Below the pieces are notes generated by a model that was not told where the DNA came from, made no database searches, and saw nothing but the letters and a program-made list of their open reading frames with translations. Position numbers and translations under genes: made by a program. Shown here piece by piece: positions 35,822-43,678 of a stretch of DNA of 64,000 nt (position 1 is the first letter of the stretch; the number at the start of each line of letters is the position of its first letter). The stretch comes from Paraburkholderia sp. C35 (GTDB lineage: Bacteria > Pseudomonadota > Gammaproteobacteria > Burkholderiales > Burkholderiaceae). The stretch lies in assembly GCF_003121405.1 (NCBI RefSeq), contig NZ_QBUY01000046.1:1-64000 (forward strand). Direction: 5' to 3'.

Positions 35822-36202
35822 TCAATCGCCGTCAGCGGCTGCCAATGCTTTCGTGACCAGATCGACGATGCCGCGCGTTGGCACGCTCGACGACAGCGTC
35901 GCCACCTTGGTCGGCGCGAACCAGCGGCATCGCGCAATCTCGTTTATGGGTTCTGCTTCAGCATCGGCCGGTACTTCTGCGAGGAACACGTGATGATGGG
36001 TGCTCAATCCCCCGAACTGGAACAGGTAGACCACTTCCCTCGCGGCAAGACCCGTTTCCTCTTCGAGCTCACGCCGCGCAGCGTCCACCGGCGCTTCGTC
36101 GCGCCTGATCCTGCCGCCCGGTAATGCCCATCTTGCACGGGCTCTGGCGACCAGCAGGATGCGGCCGTCACGAATACACAAAACGGTTGCCCGGTTTTTC
36201 AT
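35822..36202 (-). CDS. Nudix hydrolase
   Basis: A 126-residue protein with a near-complete Nudix box, from GGRIRRDEAPVDAARRELEE to ETGL (G-x5-E-x7-R-E-x2-E-E-x-G), where the glutamates bind magnesium. Preceding text (ATVLCIRDGRILLVARARAR) is typical of this fold. It hydrolyses a nucleoside diphosphate linked to another group. The substrate is not predictable. Single domain, normal length, converging with phoU and divergent from mgtC. Confidence 0.85.
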   Translation of the reverse strand: MKNRATVLCIRDGRILLVARARARWALPGGRIRRDEAPVDAARRELEEETGLAAREVVYLFQFGGLSTHHHVFLAEVPADAEAEPINEIARCRWFAPTKVATLSSSVPTRGIVDLVTKALAAADGD

Positions 36203-36323
36203 GCGCTATTTGGACGTTTTTTCGATCTGTAGGCGTGTCACAACAGGGATTGTCCACGTTCCCGGCGGATATGTCACATAAATGTCACAATTCGCTTTTG
36301 TCGACTTTCGCATCTGACCCATC

Positions 36324-37001
36324 GTGATTGGAAACTGGGAAATTCTCTCGCGTCTGCTGATCGCAGCCCTCCTCGGCAGCGTCATCGGGTTTGAGCGCGA
36401 ACGGCTAAACTGGGCGGCCGGGCTACGCACGCACATGCTGGTCTGCATGGGCTCCGCGCTGATCATGCTGGTGTCTGCGTTTGGCTTTGCGGACGTGCTG
36501 GGGCAGAAGAACGTCGTGCTCGACCCATCGCGGATTGCGGCACAGGTCGTCTCAGGGATCGGTTTTCTCGGCGCCGGTTCTATCCTGCTGCGTGGTGAGA
36601 TCGTGCGGGGGCTGACGACGGCAGCGAGTCTCTGGTCAGTTGCTGGCGTTGGTCTCGCGGTAGGTGGCGGCATGTACACGGCAGCGATCGGCGCGACGGC
36701 CATCATGCTGATCATCCTGGCGGGAGTAAAACCCCTTGAACGGCGCTTCATCTCTGTGAAGCAGCAACGAAACGTCCAGTTGCTGGTAGAGCGTGGCGCG
36801 GTGTCGCTGGACACGCTGGTCAATACCCTCGGTTCAGGCACCGTGCGGGTCAAGCAGTTTATCGTCCAGCAGTCTGAAGACGATCCGGAATTTGATGATA
36901 TCCAGATCGCGCTATCGCGCGTGACGGAGACCGAGTTTGCCGCGATCTGCGGGAGGCTCGAATCCATGTCGGGCGTGCGTAACTGCCGGCGTGGTCAGTA
37001 A
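36324..37001 (+). CDS. mgtC: MgtC/SapB family membrane protein
   Basis: A 225-residue protein. The N-terminal 130 residues hold four or five membrane helices with the family signatures GSVIGFERERLNWAAGLRTH and VVSGIGFLGAGSILLRGE, then GLTTAASLWSVAGVGLAVGG. The C-terminal domain is soluble and ACT-like. MgtC proteins modulate the F1Fo ATP synthase and adaptation to low magnesium in some pathogens. The start is a GTG at 36324 without a strong ribosome site. No magnesium riboswitch is visible upstream. Confidence 0.85.
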   Translation: MIGNWEILSRLLIAALLGSVIGFERERLNWAAGLRTHMLVCMGSALIMLVSAFGFADVLGQKNVVLDPSRIAAQVVSGIGFLGAGSILLRGEIVRGLTTAASLWSVAGVGLAVGGGMYTAAIGATAIMLIILAGVKPLERRFISVKQQRNVQLLVERGAVSLDTLVNTLGSGTVRVKQFIVQQSEDDPEFDDIQIALSRVTETEFAAICGRLESMSGVRNCRRGQ

Positions 37002-37015
37002 CAGGAAGACGAGTC

Positions 37016-37288
37016 ATGAACCAGACGTACGAGTACAACGGATATACCCTGCAGATCGCCATCGAGTCTGATTTCCAGACCCGCAAGGACGCACATGTCG
37101 CAAGAACGCCAGGTTATGTGGCCGTCGTGAGAATCTGCGAACCCGGCACGCGGCTCTCGCGCATTTCGCCGCTCCGATTTGTCGAAAAGGCCGGACACCC
37201 TTTCGTCAGTGAATCCGATGCGCTCAACGGTGGTTACCACGCAGCGCGCACGCTCGTCGATGATCTGTCACAACGAGATATTCATTAA
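37016..37288 (+). CDS. Small hypothetical protein behind mgtC
   Basis: A 90-residue soluble protein from the ATG at 37016, 14 bases after mgtC, with AGGAAG upstream. Text (YNGYTLQIAIESDFQTRKDA, GYVAVVRICEPGTRLSRISP) resembles small Burkholderia proteins of unknown function that accompany stress genes. It is probably co-transcribed with mgtC. No motif is recognised. Confidence 0.65.
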   Translation: MNQTYEYNGYTLQIAIESDFQTRKDAHVARTPGYVAVVRICEPGTRLSRISPLRFVEKAGHPFVSESDALNGGYHAARTLVDDLSQRDIH

Positions 37289-38469
37289 CCGGACAATGCA
37301 CCGGATCATCTGGGCGCAGGTGTCGATCTCGCGCAGCATGGTGATTGCACCGACGTGATCCACGTTTTACTCCACGTGCTGAACGCGGCCGTGGACTCAA
37401 GCATGGAGCGCGGGGCATCTATTGAACACCGTGCCAGTCAAGTAGTTACTCATTGAGGCTATCAACACACTGAGCAGATGCGCGCCGATTGTCTTCGAAC
37501 TGCACAAATTTTGCGCTCTCAGGGTCAGCTCATCCCACTTCGACAATTCCGGGCAAATGCATGCCCTGAATCCGCCAGCGATGGGCGAATTGCCTAAACA
37601 TGAACCGGCAAGCAGATGGTAAACAGCAACGGACAATTGCACGAAAATGAAGGTCTCCCCTAACCTCCATTTAATCTGACGGCGCGCCCGATTAAGCAGC
37701 AATTGGTCCGCAGCGAATCAGAGCTCGCCCTGGTTCCCAAGCCGCTATCGCTACGGGATCGGATGGGAAAAAGTCATGCGCCGATATCGCGCATGACTTC
37801 CCAACAGTGATATCGCGCGTTTAGCGCGTTCGTAGCTGGCAAAACCCGCCGCCAGCGCGCCCTCGGATGGCATCTACGAAGATACACGAAGGCGATGAAA
37901 TTTTAAATAGTGGGATCGCTTCCATTCGTGATTTTTATTTCGAAGCGATTTATTTCACTTCGCGAATACGTGATGCGGAGTCTCGATTTTGTGAGGCTTG
38001 TCCGCCGAAACATTAATTAGATATCCATATTACAAATATTATAAATTGATTTATGTCGAATCATACGGGTCAACGTATTGCGTTGGAGATAAGGTCCGGG
38101 GCATCGCCGCTAGTTCGATGTTTTCCACACGGAATTCACGAGCCGCGCTAATCCGCTCGTTGCCCCGACAAGATCGCAAGATCAAACGCTAATGGTTTCA
38201 AAGCTGCACTTCAAGGCGATGCTAAAAACGCAAAGTATGCGTTACACGAAGTAGACGATACGGCGCATAACGGAGGGACTTACGTAGCCTACCTTCTCCC
38301 TGCCTGAACCGTGTCGACTAATTCGTCGAAGCGGGTTCGTGATCCTGCGCCTCCCATCAGTCGGCGTAGCGACATCATCTGTACTCGATCAGATCATCCG
38401 ACTTCTTCATATTTACGGCAGCCGCCTATTTAACTACACTGCAAGTACCAGCATACGAGGTTGGCTTTA
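37289..38469. other. 1.2-kb gene-poor stretch with an AT-rich core
   Basis: No frame reads as protein. The segment 37890-38070 is markedly AT-rich for this GC-rich window. It contains an inverted repeat ATCGCTTC (37915-37922)/GAAGCGAT (37942-37949). A separate stem AGTCATGCGC...GCGCATGACT at 37771-37797, followed by T-run on the minus strand, may be a minus-strand terminator. The AT-rich core could be an island boundary. Confidence 0.45.
37766..37800 (-). terminator. Candidate minus-strand intrinsic terminator
   Basis: The ten-base perfect stem AGTCATGCGC/GCGCATGACT has a seven-base loop. Read on the minus strand it is followed by TTTTT. It lies downstream of the EAL operon's end but about 700 bases away. 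Confidence 0.5.
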
Positions 38470-39240
38470 TCAGGCCGGCCACAAAAGCACTGCCTTCGAC
38501 AGTGCTTTACCTTGCCCAATGTCGCAACTTTCCCACTGAAGGAACTGGAGGTCTTCGCTGCTTGATATGCCGCTTGCGATTGCGTTTGCCTCTAGAGTGT
38601 GCGCGAGTGCTACGATCGCCCGAACAATTGCAGCACGTCCGCGATGACACGCCACGCCCTTAACTAAACTCGGGTGAATCTTGATTCGATCTGGTTTCAG
38701 CGCGTAAAGATCCGAAAGGGAAAATCGTTCGAGACCGAAGTCCGCCAGGGTAATCGACAGGCCCCGCGCCTGCATCACGCGAGCAGCTCGCCGACGTCGA
38801 TCAAGCATCGAACCGCTAAGCTGCAGATCGAGCGTGTCTTCCCGCACTCCAGCTGCGTCGAGGCAACCTATGACGGTTTCGACAAGTTGCTCGTCGGTCA
38901 GATGAGGCGATAGAAATTGAAATGAGACACGTGGAATCGCCACTTTCCCACACCCATGCCAGTTCGATGCGAGCGTGCACGCCCAGCGGAACGCCAACAT
39001 GTCCAGCGATTGAAGCAGATTCGCGTCGTCAGTAATAGCAAAGACCTCGTCATGTCGAAGACTGCCTTCGCGGGTTGGCCATGTAGGTTGAATCTCTACG
39101 CTCATGATAGCGCCCGATGCAAGATCAATTTGCGATTGAGCGTAAACCGCGACTGAACCTGTCCTAACCGCAGTTTTAAGATCGTGACAGATTCCCTGCT
39201 TGCGATCGTGGCTTCCGGATTGGTCGACTCGATTTCTCAT
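38470..39240 (-). CDS. EAL-domain protein with degenerate active site
   Basis: A 256-residue single EAL-like domain. The fold signatures are present but altered: EIQ where EAL/EVL is expected (AIMSVEIQPTW), LADFGLERFSLSDLYALKPD in place of DDFG-T/S-G, IKIHPSLV for KID, ASGIS for AEGIE, and GQGKALSKA at the end. Metal-binding residues of active phosphodiesterases are therefore missing, so it is more likely a c-di-GMP- or protein-binding domain. The ATG overlaps the upstream stop (TAATG). It is the third gene of an operon whose leader carries a fluoride riboswitch. Confidence 0.75.
   Translation of the reverse strand: MRNRVDQSGSHDRKQGICHDLKTAVRTGSVAVYAQSQIDLASGAIMSVEIQPTWPTREGSLRHDEVFAITDDANLLQSLDMLAFRWACTLASNWHGCGKVAIPRVSFQFLSPHLTDEQLVETVIGCLDAAGVREDTLDLQLSGSMLDRRRRAARVMQARGLSITLADFGLERFSLSDLYALKPDRIKIHPSLVKGVACHRGRAAIVRAIVALAHTLEANAIASGISSSEDLQFLQWESCDIGQGKALSKAVLLWPA
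38483..38508 (-). terminator. Intrinsic terminator inside the last codons of the EAL gene
   Basis: On the minus strand AAGCACTG and CAGTGCTT pair around TCGAAGG and are followed by TTG. The hairpin overlaps the final twelve or so codons, where the protein reads GQGKALSKAV, so it serves both coding and termination. Confidence 0.55.
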
Positions 39241-40565
39241 TAAGCCAACCTCTTGCCAGCATTCGTTCTCGCACGATTCGTCGACATGTTGCCTCTCATC
39301 TCGTCATGTTTGTAGAGAACGCCCCTACCCCGGAACATCGATTGGAAGAAACGGACCGCAGCATCGCCCGTGAGCAACACAACTATTTCGGCGATGTGTT
39401 TCGCACAGAGGGATGCCAGACTGGGTTCCGTGATGCATCCATTATTCTTCACCAACATCTTCACAATGCTTGCGACTTCGCGGCACACAGCAATCTCCTG
39501 TGCCCTGCATCCTGGACACGGACGTCTCCCGGCTGCTGAGGCCGCGCCTGGTAGCGGATGACTAACCCGCTTTGCGTTAGCGCTCACCGGCGCCTTGCTT
39601 TGATCAAACCATTGGATTGATCGACGACGGCGTGGAACTGGACAGGACATTGAACCTGCGAGGAGCGCCCTTGGCGAAACTAGTGCGTCGTGCACATATT
39701 GGCGGATCAAGGTGCCCGCCGGCACATCCTCGAGTTCGATCAGGCACGAGATGACATGATGTGCGCAGGCCGGCAACGCCATCCAGAGCGGTTGCTCAAG
39801 ACGAACGTTATCCCTGACCACGAGCAACCAATCCCGTTGTGCACGACCTGCAGCCAGACAGACCGGACACATACACCCGCGTTCGACCCGATTGCACCAT
39901 ATCGCGTGCTGATGGTCGCCGACAGGCAAAACCGCGTTGACCACGGTATTGCGGAGGTTCCGTGCCATATGTCGCGACCCGTCTGCCACGTCTGCGAGTG
40001 CAATAAGATCAACCGCCTGGCGTTTCAGTGCTTTAGCGAGAACGGGTCGCAGAAAAGGATCCGCTTTTTCTGTCAATAACTCCGCGTGGCAGAAGCTCAA
40101 CTCTGAGCCGTACAAGTCTTGAGCCCGAATCCTTCGATTTTGCAGGTCGCACAGCAGCCGCGAAAAGATTCGCCCCTGTAGGCGATGCACAAACGCGCAC
40201 ACCGGACAGCGCGTCGACGCGCCGAACAGGATGTCCTGGACCAGTTCGTCATGAAGTCGCGCACGCGTCAGAAGATCTTCAAGCTGCGCGTCTGCCGCAC
40301 TCTTGCACGCCTGGACCAATTCCTGAACCGGACTGTGAAGTTCGCTTAGCAACTGGTCATGCGCCGCGCAACATCCCATGTTCTTCAACAGCGCATCGGT
40401 CAGACCGGCCTGCATCCTGCGGTCTGATCCGAGACGCCCCACATAGCGGCTTCCCGCCTCTGCCAGTTGAGCACTTACGGTCCAAGGAGCCAGTTGCTGG
40501 CCCTGGACGCTGTCAGGCCTCGTATCAAGGCGGGCGTCCGCGAAGTATTCACGCTGCCTGTTCAT
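39240..40565 (-). CDS. Cysteine-rich repeat protein, possible multi-zinc protein
   Basis: A 441-residue protein with about four repeats of a C-P-x-C ... C-x(0-2)-H pattern: MGCCAAHDQLLSEL; STRCPVCAFVHRLQ with SFCHAELL; RGCMCPVCLAAG with PACAHHVI; and RPCPGCRAQEIAVC with LCAKHIAEIV. The repeats are 45-110 residues apart and helical between. This resembles DUF6062-like proteins, in which each CPxC/CxxH unit probably binds zinc. It sits between a small hypothetical gene and the EAL gene, overlapping both. Function is unknown. Confidence 0.65.
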   Translation of the reverse strand: MNRQREYFADARLDTRPDSVQGQQLAPWTVSAQLAEAGSRYVGRLGSDRRMQAGLTDALLKNMGCCAAHDQLLSELHSPVQELVQACKSAADAQLEDLLTRARLHDELVQDILFGASTRCPVCAFVHRLQGRIFSRLLCDLQNRRIRAQDLYGSELSFCHAELLTEKADPFLRPVLAKALKRQAVDLIALADVADGSRHMARNLRNTVVNAVLPVGDHQHAIWCNRVERGCMCPVCLAAGRAQRDWLLVVRDNVRLEQPLWMALPACAHHVISCLIELEDVPAGTLIRQYVHDALVSPRALLAGSMSCPVPRRRRSIQWFDQSKAPVSANAKRVSHPLPGAASAAGRRPCPGCRAQEIAVCREVASIVKMLVKNNGCITEPSLASLCAKHIAEIVVLLTGDAAVRFFQSMFRGRGVLYKHDEMRGNMSTNRARTNAGKRLA

Positions 40566-40893
40566 TCCCGGAGATCATCGGATATTCCAGCAGTGGTACC
40601 TGCAGCCCTTCCAGTTGAAGCATTGTGAGCAAGACGCTCACGAGAGTGGTACCGTGAACCCGTCGCCCATTTGAGGCCAGCAACATGAAACTGCCGTCAC
40701 CAAATCCAAACACGGTGACATGCCCCAGCGCAGAAAACGCTCGCTCGCAGATGCTGTCGTCATGGCACGCCGGCATAAGATGTTTGTTATACGTCGCTGA
40801 TGATCGAGATGCCTCTATTGCCTCAGGACAATCCCGCTCTCCCTCTTGTTGTAACTCCGAGATCGTCCTCAATCCTATGATCTGCCTTGACAT
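40549..40893 (-). CDS. Small hypothetical protein, first gene of the riboswitch-1 operon
   Basis: A 114-residue protein from the ATG at 40893 (MSRQIIGLRTISELQQEGER), with GGAGAAGC upstream. An alternative upstream start at 40929 exists. The C-terminal half reads HVTVFGFGDGSFMLLASNGR, then TTLVSVLLTMLQLEGLQVPL. Its end overlaps the next gene's start by 17 bases. No family is recognised. It lies 280 bases downstream of a fluoride riboswitch on the same strand. Confidence 0.6.
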   Translation of the reverse strand: MSRQIIGLRTISELQQEGERDCPEAIEASRSSATYNKHLMPACHDDSICERAFSALGHVTVFGFGDGSFMLLASNGRRVHGTTLVSVLLTMLQLEGLQVPLLEYPMISGNEQAA

Positions 40894-41168
40894 AGCTTCT
40901 CCGTAAGAGTGATTGACTACTGTCTTCAAGGGGCATGCGTGGCCATGACGCCTATTTCACACGCGTGGTTTGTCGCGTCAGAAAATGACGCGAGGCGATA
41001 GGCGCAAACAGATACAAGGTGCAAAACGGAGGACAGATGAAAGGAGGGAGGTCGCCAGAACGGAGCGTTATCGCTTTCTGCCGACCAGTCAAACGTCGAG
41101 CGATGTGTGCGAAGGAGATCATGATTTCTGCCTACTGTTTAAAGGTTACACGCGCAGCATGGCGCGAG
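40894..41168 (-). other. Long leader of the riboswitch-1 operon
   Basis: The leader begins with a hairpin that reuses the riboswitch 3' end: GCCTACTGTTT (41179-41169) pairs perfectly with AAACAGTAGGC (41140-41130). Just after it an ATG (41122) opens a 56-codon frame (MISFAHIARRLTGRQKAITL) whose ribosome site AGG lies in the hairpin arm. The small frame may be translated under riboswitch control, but coding character is weak. Confidence 0.4.
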
Positions 41169-41170
41169 AA

Positions 41171-41226
41171 ACAGTAGGCATCATCAGCCGAAGGACCCGG
41201 CGATTAAGGAGAATGCCATCTCCTGT
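41171..41226 (-). promoter_or_regulatory. Fluoride riboswitch 1
   Basis: On the minus strand the crcB-motif core is complete: GGAGATGGCATTCTCC, TTAATCGCC, a short GGTCCTTC arm, then GGCTGATGATGCCTAC. Flanking ACAG/CTGT closes P1. It precedes the operon at 40893-38470. An alternative hairpin, GCCTACTGTTT with AAACAGTAGGC, competes with P1, so fluoride binding should free downstream expression. Confidence 0.9.
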
Positions 41227-41230
41227 GAAC

Positions 41231-41259
41231 AGGATACTGCCGCTAGCAATCGGACGCAA
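41231..41259 (-). promoter_or_regulatory. Promoter of riboswitch 1 operon
   Basis: TTGCGT and TATCCT are separated by 17 bases on the minus strand. Transcription would start a few bases before the riboswitch. It is divergent from the crcB promoter at 41374-41401. Confidence 0.6.
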
Positions 41260-41373
41260 GTGGAGAGTCGCAGGCAGACTCGCCGCGAACGAGCGCTACC
41301 GAGACGGTGGCTAATGCGATCCTTCCTGCAACGAATCCCTGGCGAATACGTCCTTCCAGTAGTCTCAGCCGGT

Positions 41374-41401
41374 TTGACGTCGCAAACGCAGATGGTAGAC
41401 T
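41374..41401 (+). promoter_or_regulatory. Promoter of crcB
   Basis: TTGACG and TAGACT with a 16-base spacer lie directly before the second riboswitch. Confidence 0.6.
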
Positions 41402-41406
41402 TTGAA

Positions 41407-41460
41407 CTGGAGATGGCATTCTCCGTTAACCGCTCTTCAATGAGCCGATGATGCCTGCAA
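41407..41460 (+). promoter_or_regulatory. Fluoride riboswitch 2, leader of crcB
   Basis: Plus strand: GGAGATGGCATTCTCC, GTTAACCGC, then GAGCCGATGATGCCTGC. One base departs from the others (GCCTGC for GCCTAC). It lies 76 bases before the crcB ATG, the classic gene for this riboswitch class, which anchors the identification of the other five copies. Confidence 0.9.
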
Positions 41461-41535
41461 ACGCCTGTGCGACGGGCCCGCATTAGATGAGCCGGAACTG
41501 TCGCATTCGTTACGCTCCATCATGAGGCTCTCCGC

Positions 41536-41928
41536 ATGTACCCTTCTATCCTTGCAGTTGCAATCGGCGGCGCTCTTGGTTCACTTTTCCGGTGGTTCCT
41601 TGGCCTGCGCCTGAACGCACTGTTTCCTGATCTCCCGCTTGGCACTTTCGCAGCAAACGTCATCGCCGGGTACATCATCGGCGTGGCAATTGCATTCTTT
41701 GCGCGTCAGCCCGAGATTCCAGCGGAATGGCGGCTATTCGTGATTACCGGCCTGATGGGTGGACTTTCGACATTCTCGACCTTTTCTGCCGAAGTCGTTG
41801 CAGACCTTCAGCAGGGCAAACTCGCATGGGCTGCGGGGGAAATTGTCATCCATGTCTCGTCGTCGATCCTGATGACAATACTTGGCATTGCAACAGTCAC
41901 GGTGTTGACGCGATTCGCTCTGGTTTGA
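41536..41928 (+). CDS. crcB: Fluoride channel CrcB/Fluc
   Basis: A 130-residue protein with four membrane helices. Family signatures are GGALGSLFRWFLGLRLN near the N-terminus, LGTFAANVIAGYIIGVAIAF (the conserved asparagine that lines the pore) and GLMGGLSTFSTFSAEVV (the phenylalanine-box and sodium-site region). Fluc channels are dual-topology dimers that let fluoride leave the cytoplasm. GAGG lies about nine bases before the ATG. A fluoride riboswitch precedes it. A broken second copy lies at 47777-48162. Confidence 0.95.
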   Translation: MYPSILAVAIGGALGSLFRWFLGLRLNALFPDLPLGTFAANVIAGYIIGVAIAFFARQPEIPAEWRLFVITGLMGGLSTFSTFSAEVVADLQQGKLAWAAGEIVIHVSSSILMTILGIATVTVLTRFALV

Positions 41929-41992
41929 TGAGTCATACAGTCGTCGTCAGCGGCTTGTGATCCCCGGATGCAGGTCTGCCAAACGCAACATG

Positions 41993-42334
41993 CTAAGGCC
42001 CGGTCAGTTCCGGATGCAGGCGCAGGTGCAACGTCACGAGCCAAAGCTTGGGACAGTTCTTCTTCACGGATCTAATCCGGTTTTGCGATTCATCGCGTGT
42101 GAGAAACCCTCCCTTTTCCGCAACCGCAAATGCGCGCTGGGCGTCGATCAGTAGCCACTCGGACGCAAGGACGGTCGTGACTGCACCAAAGATTCCAAAC
42201 TCGACAGGTGACGCGTCGAATGAAAAGATATGCAGCACCGAGGAAAGGATGAAAGCGAGACCTTCAGTCACCATCAACGCAACGGCAAATACCGTCAATC
42301 TCGCAAGCAACCGCGTCTGCTTGTCACGCTTCAT
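41993..42334 (-). CDS. Small membrane protein, paralogue of 52171-52554
   Basis: A 113-residue protein with two membrane helices (LTVFAVALMVTEGLAFILSS; FGIFGAVTTVLASEWLLI) and a soluble tail ending CPKLWLVTLHLRLHPEL. The protein at 52171-52554 shares this plan and the ending CPRAWQVLLHVELHADL. Both lie at or near the ends of riboswitch-led minus-strand operons, so they form an island-specific family. This one is the last gene of the MutS/cfa operon, 51 bases behind cfa. Function unknown. Confidence 0.65.
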   Translation of the reverse strand: MKRDKQTRLLARLTVFAVALMVTEGLAFILSSVLHIFSFDASPVEFGIFGAVTTVLASEWLLIDAQRAFAVAEKGGFLTRDESQNRIRSVKKNCPKLWLVTLHLRLHPELTGP

Positions 42335-42385
42335 ATGGCGTACATCAAGTACAAAAGCCTGGCGTTCATTGACTGCTGCGTGGCA

Positions 42386-43624
42386 TCAGTCGTGCGTTCG
42401 CGCCGGGGGCGATCCCGGATTCACTGCGTACCTGCCCGGGGGCCGACGGTAGCCACCAGGCAGGCCCCCTTTCGAAAGCACCCACTGCCAGAGCTGAAGA
42501 TCGCGCGCCCGGAAAATGCCTGCACACGACAGCAGATAGTAGCGCCACATCCGATGGAATCGCTCGCCCATGGTGTCAGCAAAACGCGGCCACGACTGCT
42601 CGAAGTTCTGGTGCCAGGCCATCAATGTGCTGTCGTAATCGGCGCCGAAGTTGTGGAGGTCCTCCACGACAAACAGTCCAGATACCGCGTCGCCGACATT
42701 TCCGACAGAAGGGATCTCGCCATTCGGAAAAATGTATCGGTCGAGCCACGGATCGGGTGTCGATGTCCGCAGATTTTTTCCGATGGTATGCAGCAGGAAC
42801 AGCCCGTCCTCCTTCAGACACCGATGAGCCACCTCCATATACGCCCGATAATTTTTCGAACCGACATGCTCGAACATGCCAACGCTTGCGATGCGATCGA
42901 AAGGCTCGTCCAGCTTGCGGTAATCCTGAACGCGGATATCAACTGGCAGTCCCGCGTATCTTCCTGCAGCCCATCCGGCCTGTTCGCGAGAGACCGTGAC
43001 ACCTACGCATTCGACGCCGTAAAACTCGGCAGCAAACCCCATCAGGCTGCCCCACCCGCATCCAATATCAAGCAGGCGCATGCCTCGCTTGAGGTCAAGC
43101 TTGCGACAGATCAGATCGAGCTTGTCTTCCTGCGCCGCTTTCAATGTGCTGGCCCCGGCCGACCAGTATCCACAACTGTAGGTCATGCGCTCGTCGAGCA
43201 TTGCCTCATAAAACGCGTTACCGATGTCATAGTGCACCTGCCCGACTTGCCATGCGCGCCTCGCGGTCTGCCGGTTCAGGAGTCGGGCACGCAAGGTATA
43301 AAGCAGAAGTCGTGAGGGATGCAGTTTCTCATCGAGATGCGCTCCCATGACACGCGCGAAGAACTGGTCGACGGCGTCACACTCCCATAGGCCGTCCATG
43401 TATGCCTCGCCCAATCCAAGGTTACCGAATGCCAGAACGCGCTCGATGACTCGATAGTCTGAAAGCCTGATATCCCACGGACGATCGCCACCGATTTCGA
43501 CACCCGCCTGCCCGAGCAGCTCAGCAATAAAACGATAACCCCACGGCCGGGTGTCCGAGCTCCGCCGAACGGACGACGGCATATGTCCCTTAGCTCCACA
43601 TGCTTCCTCGATGTTGTCACTCAT
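42386..43624 (-). CDS. cfa: Cyclopropane-fatty-acyl-phospholipid synthase
   Basis: A 412-residue protein. The SAM-binding motif LDIGCGWGSLMGFAAEFYGV and the family text YDIGNAFYEAMLDERMTYSC, GMFEHVGSKNYRAYM and LHTIGKN identify CFA synthase, which adds a methylene from SAM across lipid double bonds. It works at the inner membrane face and lowers permeability to protons and weak acids. Such a function fits fluoride stress, since HF crosses membranes. The ATG at 43624 has GGAG upstream. It follows the MutS-like genes by 54 bases in the riboswitch-3 operon. Confidence 0.9.
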   Translation of the reverse strand: MSDNIEEACGAKGHMPSSVRRSSDTRPWGYRFIAELLGQAGVEIGGDRPWDIRLSDYRVIERVLAFGNLGLGEAYMDGLWECDAVDQFFARVMGAHLDEKLHPSRLLLYTLRARLLNRQTARRAWQVGQVHYDIGNAFYEAMLDERMTYSCGYWSAGASTLKAAQEDKLDLICRKLDLKRGMRLLDIGCGWGSLMGFAAEFYGVECVGVTVSREQAGWAAGRYAGLPVDIRVQDYRKLDEPFDRIASVGMFEHVGSKNYRAYMEVAHRCLKEDGLFLLHTIGKNLRTSTPDPWLDRYIFPNGEIPSVGNVGDAVSGLFVVEDLHNFGADYDSTLMAWHQNFEQSWPRFADTMGERFHRMWRYYLLSCAGIFRARDLQLWQWVLSKGGLPGGYRRPPGRYAVNPGSPPARTHD

Positions 43625-43678
43625 AGCGTCTCCGTTCTCTTCGATCGGTCAGATACTCAGTGCTGCTCGTGGCGCCAG

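Noticed and set aside
36206..36967. 253-codon minus-strand frame opposite mgtC
   Set aside because: It is a shadow of mgtC, which has clear family motifs on the plus strand.
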